Assembly: GCA_030597345.1 (NCBI GenBank)
Contig: JAUVSA010000010.1
Span: forward strand, 1 to 20,332
From: Bacillota bacterium
GTDB lineage: Bacteria > Armatimonadota > Hebobacteria > Hebobacterales > Hebobacteraceae
DNA length: 20,332 bases
Reading direction: 5' to 3'
The translations under genes were made by a program, and so were the position numbers. Below the pieces are notes generated by a model, which had not been told where the DNA came from, searched no databases, and worked only from the letters and a program-made list of their open reading frames with translations. Below are positions 14,555 to 19,281 of this stretch, one piece after another (position 1 is the stretch's first letter; the number at the start of each line of letters is the position of its first letter).

Positions 14555-14659
14555 GGCTAGACTCCGTAGGGCAGGCTAGACTCCGTAGGGCAGGAGCTTG
14601 CTCCTGCCAGAGAACATGGCACAAGCAAGCTTGTGCCCTACGGGAGGGACTTGCCTCCC
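14555..14659. repeat. Composite palindromic repeat between pstB and phoU
   Basis: A 19-base unit beginning GGCTAGACTCCGTAGGG is present twice in tandem (14555-14573, 14574-14592). An outer stem CCGTAGGG (14583-14590) with CCCTACGG (14636-14643) encloses two hairpins: GGCAGGAGC/GCTCCTGCC (14589-14597, 14600-14608) and GGCACAAGC/GCTTGTGCC (14618-14626, 14629-14637). A further hairpin GGGAGG/CCTCCC (14642-14647, 14654-14659) follows. Folded as DNA or RNA it would be cloverleaf-like. Confidence 0.75.
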
Positions 14660-14682
14660 TTCATTCTTGATCGCGAACATGT

Positions 14683-14729
14683 CTAGGTCCGCTGGCGGCG
14701 GGCCGGCATCCGCCTCCGTCGGCCCATAG
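14683..14729. repeat. Diverged CTAGGTCCGC repeat before phoU
   Basis: It begins CTAGGTCCGC and includes GGCGGCGGGCC and GGCATCCGCC, ending GGCCCATAG. This resembles the left half of the element at 10709-10759. It ends 10 bases before the phoU start and may lie in its leader. Confidence 0.4.
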
Positions 14730-14739
14730 AGGGTGAGAG

Positions 14740-15459
14740 ATGCGGCGCACACGTCAGGCGTTCGATGAGCAGATGCAGGAGTTGCAGCTACGGCTGGTGG
14801 AGATGGGCACCTTCGTCGAGTCCATGCTGGAGAATGCCATTCGCGCGCTGGCCGAGCAGGATGTCAAGCTGGCGCGGGAGGTCATCGCCGCGGACGACAC
14901 CGCGGATGACATGGACCTGGCGATCGAGAAGCAGTGTATGCGACTGCTGGCCCTGCAGCAGCCGATGGCCCGGGATCTCCGGACGATTGGCACCATAATG
15001 AAGGTGATCTCCGACGTTGAGCGCATCGGGGACTACTCCGTAGACATCGCCAGGACCGCCATAAGGCTGGCCGACACCGAGTATTTCAAGCCACTTGTCG
15101 ATATACCGCGGATGGCGGACATCGTCCGCCAGATGCTCCGTCAGGCGCTCCAGGCGCTGGTGAACCGGAACCTGGATCTCGTCACCCATGTGATAGAGTG
15201 CGACGATGCGGTGGACAGGCTGTGGTACGGCCTCCTCGACGAGTTAGAGGGGATCATGCAAAAGCGGCCCGAGGTGGTGCCACAGGCGATCGCGCTGCTG
15301 CTGGTGGCGCGGTATCTGGAGCGGATTGCGGACCATACGGTCAACATCGCAGAGCGGATTGCTTATATGGAAACCGGCCGGCTGGAGACGCTGGCGCCGA
15401 GCCACCGGGCTGACTATCAGCGGCCGGAGAGGGCAGAGGGCGGCCGCGCCAGCGACTAG
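14740..15459 (+). CDS. phoU: Phosphate-uptake regulator PhoU
   Basis: PhoU is a cytoplasmic helical protein that couples Pst transporter state to the phosphate sensor kinase and limits uptake. The 239-residue protein has two PhoU repeats (about 10-110 and 120-215), each with the metal-binding helix: DVERIGDYSVDIA (92-104) and RYLERIADHTVNIAE (191-205). FVESMLENAIRAL near the N-terminus is the first repeat's opening helix. The ATG at 14740 follows GAGGGTGAG. It lies 218 bases after pstB, with the gap filled by repeats, so it may be on its own transcript or a processed one. No phoR or phoB gene is in the window. The last 25 residues are low-complexity. Confidence 0.95.
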   Translation: MRRTRQAFDEQMQELQLRLVEMGTFVESMLENAIRALAEQDVKLAREVIAADDTADDMDLAIEKQCMRLLALQQPMARDLRTIGTIMKVISDVERIGDYSVDIARTAIRLADTEYFKPLVDIPRMADIVRQMLRQALQALVNRNLDLVTHVIECDDAVDRLWYGLLDELEGIMQKRPEVVPQAIALLLVARYLERIADHTVNIAERIAYMETGRLETLAPSHRADYQRPERAEGGRASD

Positions 15460-15494
15460 AGGGCGGCCGCGCGACCGACTGATGGGTGGAACTC

Positions 15495-15550
15495 GGTACC
15501 GCAGGCTTTAGCCTGCGTTGGGATCGGACAGGCTGAAGCCTGTCTCTACC
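15495..15550. repeat. Paired CAGGCT hairpin repeat after phoU
   Basis: An outer GGTA (15495-15498) and TACC (15547-15550) enclose GCAGGC/GCCTGC (15501-15506, 15511-15516; loop TTTA) and GACAGGC/GCCTGTC (15527-15533, 15538-15544; loop TGAA). Same plan as the element before phoU: an outer stem and two inner hairpins. The stretch from 15551 to the infC promoter holds nothing else I recognise. Confidence 0.75.
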
Positions 15551-15674
15551 CGGCGTTGTGGATTGCAGCCATCGTTCTGAGCGAGCAATCGGCAGCGGCC
15601 CTCAAACCCCTCCTTTGGCACGAGCAGCAGCGGGCCGGTGTTCGTGACCTGCTACCTGCCTGCTGCCCACAGCG

Positions 15675-15703
15675 TTGACAGGGGCCGGCCTCTCTGCTAT
15701 ACT
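15675..15703 (+). promoter_or_regulatory. Sigma-70-type promoter of infC-rpmI-rplT
   Basis: A perfect -35 TTGACA (15675-15680), a 17-base spacer and -10 TATACT (15698-15703). Transcription would start near 15710, leaving a leader of about 75 bases before infC that contains a small CCAGG/CCTGG hairpin. Confidence 0.85.
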
Positions 15704-15770
15704 CCAGCCTCCAGGCGCGTCCCTGGTCGGCGCCTCGACCTGGCGGGCGCGTCGGTTTGTTAGCGGCCGC

Positions 15771-15780
15771 GGAGGTGATC
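15771..15780 (+). promoter_or_regulatory. Extended Shine-Dalgarno sequence of infC
   Basis: GGAGGTGATC is fully complementary to the conserved 3' tail of bacterial 16S rRNA (GATCACCTCC). It ends 5 bases before the in-frame ATA at 15786 and marks the real infC start, since no in-frame ATG, GTG or TTG lies between it and the conserved IF3 N-terminus. Confidence 0.75.
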
Positions 15781-15785
15781 GCGAG

Positions 15786-16529
15786 ATAGAGCGACAGGTT
15801 CGGATTAACGAGCGCATTCGTGCTCGAGAAGTGCGCCTCATCGACGACAAGGGGGCGCAGTTGGGGATCATGTCTGCGAGCGATGCTCTGCGGCTTGCAG
15901 AGGAGCGTGAGCTCGACCTGATCGAGGTGGCGCCCAGTGCGCAGCCGCCCGTCTGCCGCATCATGGACTATGGGAAGCACAAGTACCAGCAGGCCAAGCG
16001 GGAGCGGGAAGCGCGCAAGAAGAGCAAAGCGACCGAGGTCCGCCTGATGCGGATGAAGCCGCAGATCGGACCTCACGACCTGGGGATCAAGCTCCGGAAG
16101 TTGCGGGAGCTGCTCGGGGAGGGCAACAAGGTACGGGTCAGCGTCCGATTCCGGGGGCGGGAGATGAGCAAGCCCGAACTGGGGCGGAACTTGATGCAGC
16201 GCGTCGCCAGCGAGCTGGCCGACATCGCCCAGGTAGAGGGTTTCCCGCGCCAGGAAGGGCGGATGATGAGCATGATGGTGGCGCCGAAGCCCGCCACGAG
16301 AGTCGCCCTACGGACGAAGCAAGAGGCGGCCAAGCAACAAGCGACCAAGCAAGAAGCAACGAAGCAAGAAGCAACCAAGCAAGAAGCAACGAAGCAAGAA
16401 GTAACGAAGGAAGAAGCGCCCACGGATGTCAAAGAGCAAGTCAAACCGGAGCCGGCGAAAGAGCCCCAGCCGGTCGAAGAGCGACCGACCCAAGCTCAAG
16501 ACGCAGAAGACGGCGGCGAAGCGGGTTAA
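15786..16529 (+). CDS. infC: Translation initiation factor IF-3, AUA start, repeat-tailed
   Basis: IF3 binds the 30S subunit and rejects non-canonical start codons. Residues 1-169 are a normal IF3: RINERIRAREVRLIDDKGAQLGI (in two blocks, 6-28), LDLIEVAPSAQPPVCRIMDYGK (44-64, split), a basic linker helix (65-81), and the C domain with RFRGREMSKPELG (121-133) and the closing MMVAPKP. I place the start at ATA (15786) because of the spacing to GGAGGTGATC and because the protein would begin six residues before INERIRAREVRLID, as in known IF3s. The frame stays open up to 15675, but that falls inside the promoter. AUU starts on infC are known to allow autoregulation; AUA would fit that logic. Residues 170-247 are an extra tail with Lys-Gln-Glu-Ala-Thr repeats, then acidic sequence. 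Confidence 0.9.
   Translation: MERQVRINERIRAREVRLIDDKGAQLGIMSASDALRLAEERELDLIEVAPSAQPPVCRIMDYGKHKYQQAKREREARKKSKATEVRLMRMKPQIGPHDLGIKLRKLRELLGEGNKVRVSVRFRGREMSKPELGRNLMQRVASELADIAQVEGFPRQEGRMMSMMVAPKPATRVALRTKQEAAKQQATKQEATKQEATKQEATKQEVTKEEAPTDVKEQVKPEPAKEPQPVEERPTQAQDAEDGGEAG
16317..16421 (+). repeat. 15-base tandem repeat in the infC tail
   Basis: Seven in-frame units of 15 bases encode variants of Lys-Gln-Glu-Ala-Thr. Units 3 to 5 (16347-16391) are almost identical (AAGCAAGAAGCAACG/C); the outer units have drifted. Codons such as CAA, GAA and GCA are out of keeping with the G/C-ending codons around them, which suggests recent repeat expansion. Confidence 0.9.
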
Positions 16530-16686
16530 GCGGACGGGAACGGGAAAGCTCCGTATCCGGCACGCCTACAAGAGCCATCTCTTGACGCGAAAGCCCGCTC
16601 GGCGACTGCGGCGATTGCGCGTGCCTGGCTTAGTGTCCGCGAGCGATCGCAAACGGATGGACCGACTGGTTCCGCCGAGCGTGTGA
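16426..16686 (+). CDS. rpmI: Ribosomal protein L35 with Ser/Arg-rich extension overlapping infC
   Basis: L35 is a small basic 50S protein. Residues 22-86 match the family along their length: PKLKTQKTAAKRVKRTGTGK, then HAYKSHLLTRKPARRLRRLR, PGLVSASDRKRMDRLVP. Normal L35 starts M-P-K-x-K-T, but here the codon before PKLKT is CGA and no start codon lies nearby. The first usable start in frame is ATG at 16426, adding 21 residues rich in Ser, Arg and Lys. This makes the gene start 104 bases inside infC, in a different frame of the IF3 tail. GGAAGAAG lies 10-17 bases upstream. Total 86 residues instead of about 65. Confidence 0.85.
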   Translation: MSKSKSNRSRRKSPSRSKSDRPKLKTQKTAAKRVKRTGTGKLRIRHAYKSHLLTRKPARRLRRLRVPGLVSASDRKRMDRLVPPSV

Positions 16687-16705
16687 TCGGGCAGGAGCGT
16701 CGACA

Positions 16706-17065
16706 ATGACACGTGTGAAAAGAGGAAAGACCGCGCATCGGCGCCACAAGGCCGTGCTGCGAGAGGCGCGGGGCTTTGTCGGCGGCAGGAGTCGTCTCTT
16801 TCGCTCCGCCAAAGACACGCTCATGCGTGCCAAGCGCTACGCCTACCGCGACCGCCGCAGAAGGAAGCGAGACTTCCGTCGGCTCTGGATCGCCCGCATC
16901 AACGCGGCCGCGCGAGAGCAGGGAATGACTTACAGCCGCTTCGTCCATGCCATGAAGGCCGCGGGAATCGGGTTGGATCGGCGGAGTCTGGCGGAGCTGG
17001 CGGTGCGCGACCCATCGACCTTTCAGGAAGTGGTAGCCACGGCGAAGAAAGCCCTGGCGAGCTAG
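16706..17065 (+). CDS. rplT: Ribosomal protein L20
   Basis: L20 binds 23S rRNA early in 50S assembly and in many bacteria represses this operon. The 119-residue protein is a standard L20: MTRVKRG at the start, HRRHKAVLREARGFVGGRS, RSAKDTLMRAKRYAYRDRR, RDFRRLWIARINAAAREQG, and MTYSRFVHAMKAAGIGLDRR. The ATG at 16706 has AGGAG (16693-16697) 8 bases upstream and lies 19 bases after rpmI. The order infC-rpmI-rplT is the common bacterial one. Confidence 0.97.
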   Translation: MTRVKRGKTAHRRHKAVLREARGFVGGRSRLFRSAKDTLMRAKRYAYRDRRRRKRDFRRLWIARINAAAREQGMTYSRFVHAMKAAGIGLDRRSLAELAVRDPSTFQEVVATAKKALAS

Positions 17066-17101
17066 CGCGGGATCCGCGACACAACTAGAGGTAGTTGCCG
17101 C

Positions 17102-17132
17102 GCGGCGAGCGGAGATGGTACCCGCTCGCCGC
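17102..17132. terminator. Hairpin terminator after rplT
   Basis: GCGGCGAGCGG (17102-17112) pairs with CCGCTCGCCGC (17122-17132) round a 9-base loop, followed by TCAACTTTA. It lies between convergent genes (rplT plus, the small membrane gene minus). A smaller CAACTA/TAGTTG hairpin precedes it (17082-17097). Confidence 0.6.
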
Positions 17133-17167
17133 TCAACTTTATGGAGACTGCAGCCTCGCCGCCCGGC

Positions 17168-17437
17168 TCAGCTCGATTCCTTCGGCCCCGAGGGCGGCTC
17201 TTCGCCCTCGCCGCCGGAGGCCGGAGGCGTCTCTATGATGGGCGGCTCTTCGGCACCGGCGCGCAGCTCGCTGAGCCCGAAGACGAAGATCCCCAGGCCT
17301 ACGACAATTGCCATGATGACGAGACCGCCCTGCACGAACGTCAGGACTGCGCCCCTCCAGCTCTCACTTGCGGCGATAGCCCAGATACCCAGGGCCATCA
17401 AGATCAGACCGATGAGGATGGAGATCACCTTTCCCAT
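17168..17437 (-). CDS. Small two-helix membrane protein, function unknown
   Basis: I do not recognise the family. The 89-residue protein has two hydrophobic helices, about 4-23 (VISILIGLILMALGIWAIA) and 32-56 (VLTFVQGGLVIMAIVVGLGIF), then a hydrophilic tail of Pro, Glu and Gly (63-89). Both helices are glycine-containing, which suits helix packing or oligomers. The ATG at 17437 has GGGAGGGAG about 6 bases upstream, so translation is credible. It stands alone on the minus strand, convergent with rplT. Confidence 0.7.
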   Translation of the reverse strand: MGKVISILIGLILMALGIWAIAASESWRGAVLTFVQGGLVIMAIVVGLGIFVFGLSELRAGAEEPPIIETPPASGGEGEEPPSGPKESS

Positions 17438-17582
17438 GTTCGCTCCCTCCCGTCTTTGGCGATGTCGAACGCGAAGACATCACCGCGCTCGTGGGGACCT
17501 GTTTCTACCAGTGGGCTTCAGTTCCTTCTCCCCTCCGATTGCCTCTGTTCGGGCCAGGAGCGGGAGGCACACCTTCCGTTCG

Positions 17583-17612
17583 TTGACACACCGCGCGCGG
17601 CATTGCTATACT
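17583..17612 (+). promoter_or_regulatory. Sigma-70-type promoter of the TauE/SafE gene
   Basis: TTGACA (17583-17588), an 18-base spacer and TATACT (17607-17612), ending 88 bases before the start codon. The -10 context (GCTATACTCC) is the same as at the infC promoter. The rest of the gap from 17438 shows nothing else clear. Confidence 0.8.
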
Positions 17613-17700
17613 CCCCGCCGACGGGGAGGCCGCTGGGTTTGGCTCTGGCCGAACAGGAAGACTGGGACCCCGGATAGGCGGCAGATCAAGGAGGCCTGTG

Positions 17701-18144
17701 GTGAAGGGAAGCGTTGCGCTGTACACGAAGTTCGGCATCCTCGGCGTGGTCGTGGGTATGTTCAGCAGCCTTTTCGGAGTTGGCGGCGGGATCATCATGG
17801 TACCGGCACTGGTGCTCATCGCGGGCTTTCCCCAGCATATGGCCCAGGGCACCTCGCTGGCGGTAATGGTCCCCACCGCGCTGATGGGCGCCTCTCGCTA
17901 TTTCAGGGAAGGCAATGTCCAGTGGACGGTGGCGCTGGCGCTTTGTCTGGGAGCGATCCCGGCCGCGCGGTTCGGTGCGGAGTTGGCGCAGCGCCTGCCA
18001 CAGGCGACGCTGCGGATGATGTTCGCGCTGTTCATGGTCGCGGTTGCAGCCCGCATCATGCCCACAGGCAACCTGCGGGCGATGAGCCTGCTGCTCGGCA
18101 TGATGTTTGTCGCAGTCGGGTTTAGGCTGCTGCTGGCGAGGTGA
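17701..18144 (+). CDS. Half-size TauE/SafE (DUF81) membrane permease
   Basis: TauE/SafE proteins are membrane carriers linked to export or uptake of sulfur-containing anions such as sulfite, taurine-derived compounds or sulfoacetate. This 147-residue protein has the family opening: a first helix with GMFSSLFGVGGGIIMVPALV (about 19-38), GFPQHMAQGTSLAVMVPTAL, an amphipathic FREGNVQW, a helix with GAIPAARFGAELAQRLPQ, and a last helix MSLLLGMMFVAVGFRLLL. Full-length members have two such halves and about 250 residues; here there is one. It ends normally before a strong terminator, with no second half downstream, so it either works as an oligomer of half units or is a truncated gene. GTG at 17701 is 6 bases from AAGGAGG (17688-17694); the GTG at 17698 is too close. 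Confidence 0.82.
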   Translation: MKGSVALYTKFGILGVVVGMFSSLFGVGGGIIMVPALVLIAGFPQHMAQGTSLAVMVPTALMGASRYFREGNVQWTVALALCLGAIPAARFGAELAQRLPQATLRMMFALFMVAVAARIMPTGNLRAMSLLLGMMFVAVGFRLLLAR

Positions 18145-18169
18145 AGCGCCGCCAAGGCCGCAAGAAGAC

Positions 18170-18198
18170 ATCGACCCCGCCCGGAAGGCGGGGTCGAT
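18170..18198. terminator. 12-bp perfect hairpin between convergent genes
   Basis: ATCGACCCCGCC (18170-18181) and GGCGGGGTCGAT (18187-18198) pair perfectly round a 5-base loop. It lies 26 bases after the TauE/SafE stop and 55 bases beyond the end of the convergent minus-strand gene, so it can serve both. T tracts are weak (TCCTTTG on the plus strand). Confidence 0.75.
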
Positions 18199-18252
18199 TC
18201 CTTTGCCGTCACGCAGCCACCGAGTCACCGGCAGCAACTACGCTGCTGGGCG

Positions 18253-18954
18253 CTACTGCACGTTGAACGTGTGGCTGACGCCGACCCAGAGGTGGCCGCC
18301 GAAGGTACCGGCTTTGAGAGTAGGCCATCCCGGCTCGGGCACGACTGTCAGACCCGTGATGACATCCTGTCCATCGTAAAGGGCGACCAGCCCCACCGCC
18401 GGAGAGCTGGGGCGCAACAAGACCTGGACGCCGCCGAAGAGACCCTCGTGTCGCTCCTCACCGAAGAGCGTGTTGTCCTCTGTTCCCAGGCTCACGTGCA
18501 GGCGCACGATGGGCTCTGTTGGCGGCCCGGCCAGCGGCGGATTGAGAGTCTTCGCCGCCGAGACGAAGTAAGAGGCCGTTCCGTACACGCGCGAAAGGTC
18601 GCGGCCCCCGATCACGATGATCGGCCGTTCCAGGCTCTCCTCCTGAAGGAGGACCGTAGCGTTCCAGATGGTCGCCACGCCGAGCATCTCCACGTCGTAG
18701 CGGTGGGCGTCTATCTCCACTCGGTCTGTCACCCCGACGTAGAGAGTCTGCACGCGCACGTAGTCAATGTCCAGAGGTCGCAGCGGCGGGATCAGACTCC
18801 CGTCGTCCACACTGATGTAGTAGACCGCCAAATCGACCTCGCCAGCTTTGAGCTGGTTCGCAGTGGGGACGGTTACGATGTCGCCGGCCCACCCACTGCT
18901 CACCGCGACCCCTAGCAGCAGGCTCGCGGCCAGTAGTAAGCACCATCGTCTCAA
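18253..18954 (-). CDS. Secreted, probably beta-barrel outer-membrane protein
   Basis: No exact family is recognised. The 233-residue protein starts with a signal peptide (MRRWCLLLAASLLLGVAVSSGWAG, cut about residue 24). The mature part is made of alternating strands with aromatic ends and ends in VSHTFNVQ, near the aromatic C-terminal strand of outer-membrane barrels. IVTVPTANQLKAGEVDLAVYYI and the closing GGVQVLLRP, VGLVALYDGQDVITGL, GHLWVGVSHTF recall YjbH-like barrel repeats. If right, the organism has an outer membrane. Start: TTG at 18954 with GGAGGAG (18960-18966) 5 bases upstream; no ATG fits. It has its own promoter at 19017-19046 and stands alone. Confidence 0.7.
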   Translation of the reverse strand: MRRWCLLLAASLLLGVAVSSGWAGDIVTVPTANQLKAGEVDLAVYYISVDDGSLIPPLRPLDIDYVRVQTLYVGVTDRVEIDAHRYDVEMLGVATIWNATVLLQEESLERPIIVIGGRDLSRVYGTASYFVSAAKTLNPPLAGPPTEPIVRLHVSLGTEDNTLFGEERHEGLFGGVQVLLRPSSPAVGLVALYDGQDVITGLTVVPEPGWPTLKAGTFGGHLWVGVSHTFNVQ

Positions 18955-19016
18955 GGTAGCTCCTCCTCGCCCAAGAATTCGCTTCCCCGTCGGCGCGGGT
19001 GAAGCAGGCGAAAGCT

Positions 19017-19046
19017 AATATAGCAGAGGACCTTCTCTGCTGTCAA
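19017..19046 (-). promoter_or_regulatory. Sigma-70-type promoter of the barrel gene
   Basis: On the minus strand: TTGACA (19046-19041), an 18-base spacer and TATATT (19022-19017). Transcription would begin near 19010, about 55 bases before the TTG start. Confidence 0.82.
19022..19041. promoter_or_regulatory. Operator-like inverted repeat inside the promoter spacer
   Basis: AGCAGAG (19022-19028) and CTCTGCT (19035-19041) form a perfect 7-base inverted repeat with a 6-base centre, lying exactly between the -10 and -35 of the barrel gene's promoter. A dimeric repressor bound here would block RNA polymerase. No regulator gene is adjacent. Confidence 0.5.
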
Positions 19047-19281
19047 TCGAGCAGATTCCTCCTCGATTGTCACCGCCAAAGCTTGGCTTGAGCCCATATC
19101 CGTGCCCGTACCTCAACCCTGCCAAGCAGGGGTGGGACCGGCGCGGCCTCGGTGATCCGAATCACTCAGCTACCCGCTCCTACCTGCTCCAGGGCACATG
19201 CCGACAACGGTGGGCGGGCGCAGCTCGGCTCACCTTCGAGTGCGCTCGCACACGATTTCTGGTACACTACGGCCGCGCCCT
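19047..19281. other. Divergent gap between barrel gene and MFS gene
   Basis: No gene. It holds a small hairpin CCCTGC/GCAGGG (19117-19122, 19126-19131) and, at its right end, a possible extended -10 promoter. I see no tRNA. Confidence 0.5.
19260..19268 (+). promoter_or_regulatory. Possible extended -10 promoter of the MFS gene
   Basis: TGGTACACT fits the TG-n-TATAAT form (TG at 19260-19261, -10 TACACT at 19263-19268) without a recognisable -35. A start about 7 bases on would leave only about 7 bases before the ATG at 19282. Confidence 0.45.

Noticed and set aside
15616..15640. Sigma-54-like TGGCACG
   Set aside because: The -12 element (TTGC) is missing at the needed spacing, and a perfect sigma-70 promoter lies 50 bases on.
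15675..15785. Upstream extension of infC from a TTG at 15675
   Set aside because: That TTG is the -35 box TTGACA of the promoter, so it is not in the transcript; the added residues match no IF3.
16317..16421. CRISPR-like short repeats
   Set aside because: Units are contiguous, 15 bases, in frame with IF3 and without spacers; it is a coding minisatellite.
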